A stretch of DNA of 5,057 nt from JAUSPI01 sp964454305 (GTDB taxonomy: Bacteria; Desulfobacterota; Syntrophia; Syntrophales; JADFWA01): NCBI GenBank assembly GCA_964454305.1, contig CAYVXX010000118.1, forward strand, positions 1 to 5,057, written 5' to 3'. Below, piece after piece: positions 1 to 4,704 of the stretch. The stretch's first letter is position 1. Every line of letters begins with the position of its first letter. Both the position numbers and the translations under genes were made by a program. A model generated the notes under the pieces. That model was not told where the DNA came from. It ran no database searches and saw nothing but the letters and a program-made list of their open reading frames with translations.

Positions 1-10
1 AACTTTTCAT

Positions 11-29
11 CCCCGTTTACAAAACGGGG
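11..29. repeat. Perfect 8-bp stem hairpin
   Basis: CCCCGTTT and AAACGGGG are exact inverted repeats separated by ACA. Neither strand has a run of T directly after the stem, so an intrinsic terminator is not well supported. A REP-like palindrome is a fair alternative given the repeats that follow. Confidence 0.6.
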
Positions 30-51
30 TATTCAAGTTTTAATATTTCAT

Positions 52-80
52 AAATCTGTCCCCTTTTTCCTCGGGGATAT
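52..80 (-). repeat. RAYT-flank-like GGGGACAGATTTAT motif
   Basis: Read on the minus strand, the stretch gives CCCCGAGGAAAAAGGGG followed by ACAGATTTATG. The phrase AAAAAGGGGACAGATTTAT resembles sequences I remember flanking REP-associated Y1 transposase genes in proteobacteria. That link is from memory, not a search. CCCC and GGGG on either side of GAGGAAAAA could form a small hairpin. Confidence 0.4.
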
Positions 81-197
81 GGCAACTTTTCTCGCACCTG
101 AAAAAACTGCGGAACTTGCACGCCCATTCTGGAACGATGCATCTTAATGCATTATTTGATGACGTGCGGATGGAATGTTACATCGCAAAAACTTATT

Positions 198-224
198 CCT
201 TGACCCTCCTTGACCCTCCTTGAC
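198..224. repeat. 10-bp tandem repeat CCTTGACCCT (about 2.7 copies)
   Basis: CCTTGACCCT occurs twice in a row, followed by CCTTGAC. The unit is the complement of the CAAGGGGTCA-type motifs at 255-309, so the two tracts could pair into a long imperfect hairpin around the 30-odd bases between them. Confidence 0.7.
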
Positions 225-254
225 GAGTGCATGATTCATAACCCACAAATCTGG

Positions 255-309
255 GCTCAAGGTCATCAAGGGGGCAAGGGGTCATCAAGGGGTCAAGTCG
301 CCGTTTGAC
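255..309. repeat. GGTCATCAAGGGG direct repeats ending in GTCGCCGTTTGAC
   Basis: GGTCATCAAGGGG is found at 261-273 and again at 280-292, giving a 19-bp period. The tract ends in GTCGCCGTTTGAC (297-309). That 13-mer recurs exactly at 1055-1067, and its last ten bases recur at 892-901, directly before the second RAYT fragment. The inverted pair GTCAA/TTGAC around GTCGCCGT is a short version of the hairpin at 1045-1072. It is best read as a mosaic REP-like element attached to the transposase remnants. Confidence 0.6.
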
Positions 310-460
310 TTATGGCGATCTATCTGGCTCGCATGCTTAGAAAGGGCGGTTTACTGGCAATCAGTGCCAAATTCAGCCTCAGTGGCTACAGCTCTGCCAG
401 CAGTGTTGTGGAGTGAATGAAAAAACACCTTCAGAAAGATCATCGACTGCGAGAGCAATG
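300..460 (+). repeat. Long direct repeat, copy A
   Basis: The stretch from GCCGTTTGACTTATGGCGATC to GAGAGCAATG is repeated at 892-1041 with scattered substitutions. The other copy lacks ten bases (AGTGGCTACA, near 391-400) and one A of the run near 420. The two copies bracket the antitoxin-like gene in the same orientation. Confidence 0.9.
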
Positions 461-506
461 TGAAGCGATCAAGAATGCCATCCGGCGACGCCCCCCCCCC
501 TTTTGA
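312..506 (+). pseudogene. Decayed C-terminus of a RAYT (Y1) transposase, copy 1
   Basis: From the ATG at 312 the frame reads MAIYLARMLRKGG..., then FSLSGYSSASSVVE, a TGA at 414-416, and then MKKHLQKDHRLREQCEAIKN up to a stop at 504-506. This matches the pattern I know for the C-terminal DnaA_C-like helix-turn-helix of REP-associated Y1 transposases: an (M)AIYLAR start, a FGL..YSSVSS..ER recognition segment, then a basic K..RLR...E.I helix. The internal TGA sits where Arg is usual (VVER-MK), so CGA to TGA is the simple explanation. The catalytic Y1 domain (HUH and Tyr motifs) is absent. Upstream the frame meets TGA within the GTTTGAC repeat, so the piece cannot be expressed as a transposase. 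The assignment rests on remembered family pattern. Confidence 0.6.
491..500 (+). repeat. Homopolymer of ten C
   Basis: An uninterrupted C10 run falls at the end of the RAYT fragment, just before TTTTGACC. It probably derives from a CCCCTTTTGACC repeat end. Runs of this length slip in replication and in sequencing, so the exact count is uncertain. Confidence 0.8.
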
Positions 507-566
507 CCTCTTTTCTTTTGAAGCCATCCAGGACCCTGCAACGCCCCCAGAAGGCAAATCTGCGTT

Positions 567-582
567 TTCTCGTCGTGTCATA
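567..582. repeat. 16-bp direct repeat, copy 1
   Basis: TTCTCGTCGTGTCATA recurs at 860-875 as TTCTTGTCGTGTCATA, a single mismatch. The copies lie on either side of the antitoxin-like gene, about 22 bases past its stop and 11 bases before its start. They could be a footprint of insertion or duplication, or binding sites for the gene's own product. Confidence 0.6.
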
Positions 583-603
583 TTCTGGTCCCAACGACAA
601 AGC

Positions 604-849
604 TCAGTCGCGGGCTTTAGTGCGTCGGCTGGAGTGCTTTGGGCCAACTGATTTATGTGCCACCTCAATAAGAGAGCGAAGGGCATCATTCACAGCCTTT
701 TCTGTTGGAAATGCTTTCGTTACGTCAGACTCAAGCAAGACCAAATTGGTTCCAGCACGATAATTCTCTAAATATTTACCTCGAACGCCAGAGCCTAATT
801 CATCACGCGTATACTCCTGGCGAATATCGTCTGGTTTAGCCTTCTTCAT
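604..849 (-). CDS. Small antitoxin-like protein, 81 aa
   Basis: The protein begins MKKAKPDDIRQEYTRDELG and contains GVRGKYLENYRAGTNLVLL, then SDVTKAFPTEKAVNDALRSL and a short basic tail. The pattern GVRGKY..RY..GTN.V.L..DV...FP...AVN.ALR.L is one I recall from many short proteins resembling type II toxin-antitoxin partners (a beta strand followed by helices, ribbon-helix-helix style). No specific family or toxin partner can be named, and no toxin gene lies next to it. The start is supported by AAAGGAG about five bases before the ATG. The C-terminal dozen residues (GPKHSSRRTKARD) look less family-like and may have been added at a rearrangement junction. The gene stands alone between two RAYT fragments in the same orientation as the cassettes, so it may be a stranded cassette gene or a passenger of the repeat element. 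Confidence 0.65.
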   Translation of the reverse strand: MKKAKPDDIRQEYTRDELGSGVRGKYLENYRAGTNLVLLESDVTKAFPTEKAVNDALRSLIEVAHKSVGPKHSSRRTKARD

Positions 850-859
850 ATATTCTCCT

Positions 860-875
860 TTCTTGTCGTGTCATA
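860..875. repeat. 16-bp direct repeat, copy 2
   Basis: TTCTTGTCGTGTCATA is the partner of 567-582. Here it lies just upstream of the ribosome binding site of the antitoxin-like gene, where an autoregulatory operator would be expected. Confidence 0.6.
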
Positions 876-906
876 AGTCTTGCACTGATAAGCCGTTTGA
901 CTTATG
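872..906 (-). promoter_or_regulatory. CATAAGTC/GACTTATG inverted repeat upstream of the antitoxin-like gene
   Basis: CATAAGTC (872-879) and GACTTATG (899-906) are exact inverted repeats with 19 bases between them, in the region that must hold the promoter of the 604-849 gene. Antitoxins often bind such palindromes and repress their own genes. That role is inferred from position only, and the right arm also belongs to the RAYT fragment. Confidence 0.35.
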
Positions 907-1041
907 GCGATCTATCTGGCTCGTATGCTTAAAAAGGGCGGTTTACCGGTAATCAGTGCCAAATTCAGCCTCGCTCTGCCAGCAGTGTTGTGGAGTGAAT
1001 GAAGAACACCTTCAGAAAGATCATCGACTACGAGAGCGATG
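892..1041 (+). repeat. Long direct repeat, copy B
   Basis: Second copy of 300-460, same orientation. It starts at the same GCCGTTTGAC/TTATGG junction and stops matching at GAGAGCGATG. Sharing the left junction exactly means an already truncated element was duplicated, rather than two transposases being truncated independently. Confidence 0.9.
904..1041 (+). pseudogene. Decayed C-terminus of a RAYT (Y1) transposase, copy 2
   Basis: The frame opens MAIYLARMLKKGGLPVISAK, then a 10-base deletion relative to copy 1 shifts it to ALPAVLWSE and a stop. A second one-base loss near 1007 shifts the frame again. The stretch still encodes, in pieces, the same helix-turn-helix tail as copy 1, but it is more decayed. 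It ends in GAGAGCGATG and runs directly into CTCAAGGGGTCAAG, the repeat end. Confidence 0.55.
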
Positions 1042-1044
1042 CTC

Positions 1045-1072
1045 AAGGGGTCAAGTCGCCGTTTGACCCCTT
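1045..1072. repeat. 10-bp perfect hairpin AAGGGGTCAA / TTGACCCCTT
   Basis: Exact 10-base arms surround the loop GTCGCCGT. A further TTGACCCC and a run of six T follow at 1073-1086, so on the plus strand it could also stop transcription. It is the fullest version of the GGGGTCA palindromes seen through the left flank and closes that block, next to the broken attC. Confidence 0.7.
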
Positions 1073-1094
1073 TTGACCCCTTTTTTAGTTTGAA

Positions 1095-1137
1095 AAACCT
1101 GCGAGTTTAGGCGGTCTAGTTAAGCGATTTGTTGGGC
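1095..1137 (-). other. Half of an attC recombination site (attC3, truncated)
   Basis: One base after the endonuclease stop, the minus strand reads GCCCAAC (1131-1137), which fits the R'' consensus RYYYAAC. It continues AAATCGCTTAACTAGACC, a typical L''-side arm. No matching L' arm or GTTRRRY R' box is found in the following bases. Instead the sequence meets the GGGGTCA repeats. The position, tight behind a stop codon, is the same as in attC1 (10 nt) and attC2 (2 nt). The R'' box is an imperfect complement of this cassette's own start (TTGGTT), so the assignment is less certain than for the other two sites. Confidence 0.5.
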
Positions 1138-1138
1138 C

Positions 1139-1876
1139 TTATTCTTTTCCTGAGTTGAATTGAATGACTTTTCCCCAGTGGATTGCTCCGGTTGAGTTGC
1201 AAAACATCTCCATAAATTCAAGGGAAAATCTGTTAACCACCTTCGAGTACTCCTCAAGGAATTGCTCGTTTTTCTCTTTTGCCTTATGCCCAAGAGGTTC
1301 AATAATTTCAGTGTATAGATTTTTGTTACCGGAAACAAATGCCCAAAATCTCTGGCCGCATAATTTCAAATATTCGCCTTTGTCGGGTGTGTTGTCTTTA
1401 CCATAGCAGCAGCCGTTGACCGCAATGACGTTAAGAGACGACGCAATGTTGGTTCCTAAAATTCGCTTCGCCTTACGAAAATTGTCTTTCATTTTTTTTA
1501 TTTGGCTGGAGTTTCCCCAATTTGGCCCTGACTTGATAGACACTATGTATTTGACATTATCTTTTTCAAGTTCTAAATCAATCCCTTCGGCAGATGATTT
1601 GGTGCCATTATAAACATAGTTGCAAATGTAAATAGATAGACCTTCAAGAAAACCACCAAATAAGGTCTCTTCCTGAGAGGACAAATGAGCATCAAGAATT
1701 GTTTTTATGAAATCACCCGCAGTAGTAATATTTTTCACCTTGAAAAGGTAAGGATTTTTACGTTTAAGAATTCCTTTCAGCTTGAGTTTTTTGAGCTTTT
1801 CTATTCGATTACGATGAAATTCAGGAATGTTCTGCTCTACATATTCTGCTATCTTTTCTTGTGTTATTGGAGTCAT
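1139..1876 (-). CDS. Type II restriction endonuclease, PmeII-like, 245 aa
   Basis: This is the likely DNA-cleaving partner of the overlapping methyltransferase. The protein starts MTPITQEKIAEYVEQN and carries FLEGL (E78), EGID (D100) and IVSIKSGPNWGNSSQ (K115), followed by GNKNLYTEIIEPLGHKAKE. This series matches my memory of PmeII-type endonucleases with a PD-(D/E)XK fold. Here the usual acidic residue before the lysine is Ser (S113-I-K115), as I recall for the family, so E78 and D100 would supply the acids. A TTG-started extension of 28 codons (to 1960) is possible, but the ATG at 1876 has GAGGAAG nine bases upstream and begins where the family does. The first 56 bases lie inside the methyltransferase gene, so expression is probably coupled and follows methylation. 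The recognition sequence is unknown. The gene looks intact and AT-rich. Confidence 0.8.
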   Translation of the reverse strand: MTPITQEKIAEYVEQNIPEFHRNRIEKLKKLKLKGILKRKNPYLFKVKNITTAGDFIKTILDAHLSSQEETLFGGFLEGLSIYICNYVYNGTKSSAEGIDLELEKDNVKYIVSIKSGPNWGNSSQIKKMKDNFRKAKRILGTNIASSLNVIAVNGCCYGKDNTPDKGEYLKLCGQRFWAFVSGNKNLYTEIIEPLGHKAKEKNEQFLEEYSKVVNRFSLEFMEMFCNSTGAIHWGKVIQFNSGKE

Positions 1877-2717
1877 ATTCAGTTTCTTCCTCACAAATTC
1901 TATATTGGTGGTGAGCGGTTCTTTCTCTGGCGAGATCGCAGTATTCTGAAAGAATATCAATGCCCACGGAATTTCTGTTTAAGGTTTGTGCTACCTCTGA
2001 GGTAGTGCCAGAACCGGCAAAAGGATCAAGCACCCAATCATGCTCTTGTGTAAACAACTTCATAAACCATTCTGGCAATGCCTTGGGAAAAACAGCACTG
2101 TGGTTCCGGTTGTAGCATTCAGTTGCAAAATGCAAAACATTGGTTGGATAGGCCATATCACGCTCCAGCCAATTTGAGACATTTTTGCCAAAACCACTAT
2201 TTACTTTTGATTCGTCGCGGGTGAGGTCGGTGTTGTTTAATTTTTTCAGACGAGTTTTAGCCCAATCACCCATAGGAACCATGACTTCTTCTTGGTACAT
2301 CTTGAATTTTTTTGATTTATTAAATTGCAGACACCGTTCCCATGCGTCCCTGAAACGGTTGGGCCATTTTCCAGGAAAACAATTTTTTTTGTGCCATACA
2401 AATTCCTCTGTCCAAAGCCATCCTTGTTCCCGCAGAGCCAGAATCAACTCAACAACGTATGTATGGCGCTCGCCGTTTACAGCTTTTTCTTTGATGTTAA
2501 GAATGAAAGTTCCGTCTGGCCGCAAAACTCTTAAAAACTCTTGTGCCCGTGGTAAAAACCAATCAACGTATTCATTTGGTTTTATTCCACCATAAGTTTT
2601 GCTTCTACTATCAGCGTAAGGTGGTGATGTGACAATTAAATTAAAAAAATTATCTGGATACTGTTTGAGAATATCTAAACAGTCCCCATTTTCAATTTTA
2701 GTCTTTACTTGTTCCAT
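1821..2717 (-). CDS. Beta-class DNA methyltransferase (N4-cytosine or N6-adenine), 298 aa
   Basis: It transfers a methyl group from S-adenosylmethionine to an exocyclic amino group in its DNA target, protecting the host from the adjacent endonuclease. Catalytic motif IV NLIVTSPPY (residues 27-34) comes first. A variable target-recognition region, motif X (HSAVFPKALPEWF, 206-218) and the AdoMet-binding motif I (DPFAGSGTT, 231-239) with motif II GID follow. The IV-X-I order defines the beta class. SPPY rather than DPPY favours N4-methylcytosine, as in PvuII-type enzymes, though some SPPY enzymes make N6-methyladenine. The ATG at 2717 follows GGGAGG by four to five bases. An upstream ATG at 2738 has no such site. 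The 3' end overlaps the endonuclease by 56 bases. Both genes share one cassette and probably one promoter. Confidence 0.88.
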   Translation of the reverse strand: MEQVKTKIENGDCLDILKQYPDNFFNLIVTSPPYADSRSKTYGGIKPNEYVDWFLPRAQEFLRVLRPDGTFILNIKEKAVNGERHTYVVELILALREQGWLWTEEFVWHKKNCFPGKWPNRFRDAWERCLQFNKSKKFKMYQEEVMVPMGDWAKTRLKKLNNTDLTRDESKVNSGFGKNVSNWLERDMAYPTNVLHFATECYNRNHSAVFPKALPEWFMKLFTQEHDWVLDPFAGSGTTSEVAQTLNRNSVGIDILSEYCDLARERTAHHQYRICEEETEYDSNNTRKDSRICRAEHS

Positions 2718-2749
2718 AATACCTCCCGTATAATCCATTTCATGGAATG

Positions 2750-2755
2750 ATTATA
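2750..2755 (-). promoter_or_regulatory. Candidate -10 element for the restriction-modification genes
   Basis: A perfect TATAAT lies 12 bases before the upstream ATG and about 33 bases before the ATG chosen for the methyltransferase. No good -35 lies 16-18 bases further up: TTGGTA at 2779-2784 is 23 bases away. Being inside the cassette, it would let the pair be expressed independently of the integron promoter, as is known for some modification-bearing cassettes. Confidence 0.4.
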
Positions 2756-2819
2756 AATCATTTTGGCAAAAAAATCTTTACCAAGTTTCGAGAGCCTTAT
2801 AATGGTAATTTTAAGAGGT

Positions 2820-2878
2820 AACCAACGGTTGAACTGTGCGGCACGGTTTTTTGCGTCCGCACCAGTGATTGGTTCGGC
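2820..2878 (-). other. attC recombination site (attC2), 59 bp
   Basis: In minus-strand order: R'' GCCGAAC (2872-2878), spacer, L'' arm CTGGTGCGG (2857-2865), an inner ACG/CGT pair around an A-rich loop, L' arm CCGCACAG (2834-2841), spacer, R' GTTGGTT (2820-2826). The L arms pair over eight bases and leave one unpaired G on the L'' side, the extrahelical base that orients attC folding. R'' exactly complements GTTCGGC, the start of this same cassette at 3527-3533. R' is G plus the first bases of the next cassette (TTGGTT), which departs at one position from GTTRRRY. Confidence 0.8.
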
Positions 2879-2880
2879 GA

Positions 2881-3513
2881 TTATGGCCAGTAATAATTCG
2901 ATGGCCCTCCTATCTGAACCAACTCCTCACCAGCTACAGTGGGAAGTTGATGCAAGTCAGTTGTCCAGCGTCTGGATATTCCCTCCCAGACTGCAAAGCA
3001 GGATACCGCTGCGTCCCATTCATGGTTGTTCGCTGTGTTTGTGGTCAGGCCAATCCATTGCGACAAGTGCTCATTCATCGCTACCTGGTTTATCTGATAA
3101 TTGTACTTAATGCCGCTAAGACGGTAATAGAGTACCTTCGGATGCGTTTCGGAAATCAAAATGCCCTCGGACACATCTCGAAGAGAGACCATCACAGCAA
3201 GCCCGTTCAGCGACATGGCCCCCTGAAGGTAGTTCGGGTTGACGACGCTGTTTTGCACTTGTGGATACTTCCCACGCAGCCAGAGGTCCGCAGGTCTCCA
3301 TCCACTGTCTCCCATGGACAGGACGGTTAGAGTGTCGATTCCAGCCGCTATGGGTATTTCTCCAATGGTGAACCAGTCCAACGCGGCCTGTGCGTTACGA
3401 ACGGTGGTAAATGAAAGCTGTACGGGTCGGCCATTATCTACGATCAACGAGGCGACACCATGTTTGCCGTTTCCTCCAGGATCGTAGCCAACAATTTTTC
3501 CCGCTAAAGACAT
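2881..3513 (-). CDS. DUF429-like RNase H-fold protein, 210 aa (cassette 2)
   Basis: The protein opens MSLAGKIVGYDPGGNGKHGV, an RNase H-type first strand with D11. It also has AGIDTLTVLS (D60), then SETHPKVLYY (E122) and HEWDAAVSCFAVWEG (D167), and ends in NYYWP. This spread of acids on strand-like segments matches the predicted nuclease fold of DUF429 and related proteins as I remember it. Metal-dependent nuclease activity is inferred, and the substrate is unknown. The start is strongly supported: GGAGG lies five bases before the ATG, and only 19 bases separate the cassette boundary (TTCGGC) from that ATG. The stop lies two bases from attC2. There is no room for its own promoter, so expression should come from upstream. 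A cytosolic protein, with no signal peptide or membrane segment. Confidence 0.7.
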   Translation of the reverse strand: MSLAGKIVGYDPGGNGKHGVASLIVDNGRPVQLSFTTVRNAQAALDWFTIGEIPIAAGIDTLTVLSMGDSGWRPADLWLRGKYPQVQNSVVNPNYLQGAMSLNGLAVMVSLRDVSEGILISETHPKVLYYRLSGIKYNYQINQVAMNEHLSQWIGLTTNTANNHEWDAAVSCFAVWEGISRRWTTDLHQLPTVAGEELVQIGGPSNYYWP

Positions 3514-3526
3514 TGATTCCTCCGCT

Positions 3527-3588
3527 GCCGAACGGGCTGCTCAGGGGCGGCGCGCTTTTTGCCGTCACCTGAAGCAGCGAGGTTAGGC
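3527..3588 (-). other. attC recombination site (attC1), 62 bp
   Basis: In minus-strand order: R'' GCCTAAC (3582-3588), L'' arm GCTGCTTCAGG (3568-3578), inner stem GACGGC/GCCGCC around an A-rich loop, L' arm CCTGAGCAGC (3536-3545), R' GTTCGGC (3527-3533). The L arms pair over ten bases with one extra base on the L'' side, the same asymmetry as attC2. R'' exactly complements GTTAGGC at 4455-4461, the start of the cassette that ends here. R' contains the TTCGGC that starts the next cassette. One mismatch between R'' and R' is expected because they belong to different cassettes. Confidence 0.88.
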
Positions 3589-3598
3589 GAACATATTA

Positions 3599-4444
3599 TT
3601 AATAAGCGCATACTGGCTCAGATTGCCCTGTAAAGCATACAGATGCGTTAAGCTTTCCAGGGAGAATACACGACGTTATTTGTATGTCCACATCATTTGA
3701 TAAATTCAATCTATGTACTCGAGTGGGAACTCCTAATAGAAGCTTGGGAAGTGGCTTTTCCAAATATGGACTATTAACGGGAAATCCTAATTCTCCATTC
3801 ATGTAATTACCAAATCCCACTGGGCCTACAATAGCACCAAAATGAATAAATTGACTTTCCATATGTTTGTTTGATTCTTTGTTTAACATGACAATTGGAA
3901 ATTGAGCATTTTCTCTTGCAGAGAGGAATACATCTCTTCTTCTTTCGATGTCTGAAGATGGAGAATTAGAGACTATCAGTGTATTTTTATAAACAATCTT
4001 GAATACACTCTCATGAGCTACACTCATTCCAAACCAAAGTACACGAGATGAGCCGAGATCTAATGTATTTGGACTACCTAAATGATCCTTACTTCTTGTT
4101 GTGGTTATGTGCCATTTTGATCTGCATTTTTCTAAGGACAAATGATCGAATTGAAATGGCTGTTCCCATCGCTTTTCTGTGCCATGATATGCTTGGATAT
4201 TTGCATAGTTATCTTGAAAGCCTGGAAAGAAAACAATTTTGTTTCCAGCAGTTTTTACGAAAATTCCAAGCCATCGAAGTATATTATCTTCTCCCAGAAA
4301 CAAACACATATTCAGTCGATCAAAAGGCTTTCCTTCCTCAAATAATTGACGGACGGCCCTCGCAAGTGAATTGTCAGGAGATGAATCTTCTCCATCGAGC
4401 CCATATTCCATTTTCCAAACAAGATGCAACTCATCCATATTCAT
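3599..4444 (-). CDS. Uncharacterised cassette protein, 281 aa (cassette 1)
   Basis: I do not recognise this protein. It begins MNMDELHLVWKMEYGLDGED, has mixed beta-type segments such as RLNMCLFLGEDNILRWLGIFV and KIVFFPGF, then a polar middle with many charged residues. The C-terminal third is rich in Gly, Pro and Leu (FGAIVGPVGFGNYM, KPLPKLLLGVP) and the end is SVCFTGQSEPVCAY. No signal peptide, clear membrane helix or catalytic motif is seen, and it looks soluble. Two start codons are possible (4444 and 4438). Neither has a strong ribosome binding site, the best being AAAGAA close to the first. The first gives a 16-base leader counted from the cassette boundary TTAGGC. The stop is ten bases from attC1. 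As first cassette it is the best placed to be read from an integron promoter. Confidence 0.75.
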   Translation of the reverse strand: MNMDELHLVWKMEYGLDGEDSSPDNSLARAVRQLFEEGKPFDRLNMCLFLGEDNILRWLGIFVKTAGNKIVFFPGFQDNYANIQAYHGTEKRWEQPFQFDHLSLEKCRSKWHITTTRSKDHLGSPNTLDLGSSRVLWFGMSVAHESVFKIVYKNTLIVSNSPSSDIERRRDVFLSARENAQFPIVMLNKESNKHMESQFIHFGAIVGPVGFGNYMNGELGFPVNSPYLEKPLPKLLLGVPTRVHRLNLSNDVDIQITSCILPGKLNASVCFTGQSEPVCAY

Positions 4445-4454
4445 GATTCTTTGC

Positions 4455-4461
4455 GCCTAAC
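4455..4461 (-). other. attI x cassette junction core site GTTAGGC
   Basis: The minus strand reads GTTAGGC 10 bases before the first cassette's start codon. It fits GTTRRRY and exactly complements R'' of attC1, as required if the crossover G/TTAGGC marks this cassette's boundary. No partner RYYYAAC or L-box arms lie in the next 230 bases, so this is not the end of another attC. With an intI-like start codon upstream and divergent, an attI site is the best reading. The attI-specific integrase sites further upstream cannot be delimited by eye. Confidence 0.65.
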
Positions 4462-4693
4462 ACTATCAATAGACCGAAATAAATTCCGTGATATTGGTGT
4501 ATATATACGGCATTATTTTCCGTCTATCAGGATATTAAATTACAATTACCGACATTTTTTCCTGCATTATTGAATTTTTCTTCAATGAAAAAATAAGATT
4601 TCTCCCTGCGGTCGAAATGACAGAATCACCGAGTTTGGCTTTTTGCAAAACAATAAACTATGTAAATTATAAAAAACACTACTTAATTCAATT
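4462..4693. other. AT-rich intI-array intergenic region (attI and promoter zone)
   Basis: No gene is seen. The region separates the divergent intI start and first cassette. It holds candidate promoter elements on both strands, a small ATTGAA/TTCAAT hairpin (4569-4586) and a repeat-like segment (4596-4623). For the plus strand, TTGCAA (4643-4648) and TATAAA (4668-4673), 19 bases apart, could serve intI. Confidence 0.5.
4596..4623 (+). repeat. Dispersed-repeat-like segment (CTGCGGTCGAAATGACAG)
   Basis: The stretch AGATTTCTCCCTGCGG followed by TCGAAATGACAG closely resembles a short intergenic repeat I remember in many unrelated bacterial genomes (ATTTCTCGCT.CGCTCGAAATGACA type). Its presence between intI and the array would lengthen the attI spacing. 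Recognition is from memory only. Confidence 0.4.
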
Positions 4694-4704
4694 ATGAACG
4701 TCAA
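4676..4704 (-). promoter_or_regulatory. Candidate cassette promoter (Pc)
   Basis: On the minus strand TTGACG (4699-4704) is followed 17 bases later by TAGTGT (4676-4681). A perfect TATAAT also sits just downstream at 4666-4671, without a well spaced -35. The -35 lies within the first codons of the intI remnant, where cassette promoters commonly sit in integrons, and it points into the array about 210 bases from cassette 1. The -10 is weak (three of six matches). Confidence 0.4.

Larger units (their letters stand above)
1..300. other. Gene-poor, repeat-bearing left flank
   Basis: I see no convincing gene here. The stretch holds a short perfect hairpin (11-29), a RAYT-flank-like motif (52-80), a 10-bp tandem repeat (198-224) and a GGTCA/CAAGGGG repeat tract (255-309). 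A 22-codon frame beginning ATG at 88 (MATFLAPEKTAEL...) has no clear ribosome binding site and is too short to call. The block resembles the interspersed repeats that surround Y1 transposase genes rather than coding DNA. Confidence 0.5.

Noticed and set aside
198..309. CRISPR array
   Set aside because: The repeats are 10-19 bp, imperfect and without uniform spacers, and no cas genes are present.
351..689. 112-codon minus-strand frame over the left repeat region
   Set aside because: It runs antisense through RAYT copy 1 and the C10 tract and overlaps the end of the 604-849 gene. It has low-complexity composition, no ribosome binding site and no recognisable motif.
460..763. Two plus-strand frames (460-651 and 503-763)
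   Set aside because: They overlap each other and lie antisense to the antitoxin-like gene, with no start signals. The 460-651 frame also crosses the C10 run.
1877..1960. TTG-started N-terminal extension of the endonuclease
   Set aside because: The ATG at 1876 has a strong GAGGAAG site and begins where I expect the family to begin. The extension codes mainly for the methyltransferase C-terminus in another frame.
2718..2738. Methyltransferase start at the upstream ATG (2738)
   Set aside because: The ribosome binding site GGGAGG lies between the two ATGs and serves 2717. The extra seven residues are encoded by that site.
2834..2865. Intrinsic terminator after the DUF429-like gene
   Set aside because: The stem-loop is strong, but it has no T run after it on the minus strand, and its boxes and unpaired base fit attC better.
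2763..3330. Plus-strand frames across the DUF429-like gene and attC2
   Set aside because: They are antisense to a well supported gene with clear motifs. One runs through the attC2 hairpin, which is explained as a recombination site.
4048..4446. 132-codon plus-strand frame opposite cassette 1
   Set aside because: It is antisense to the 281-codon cassette gene. The minus-strand frame is much longer and fits exactly between the cassette boundary and attC1.
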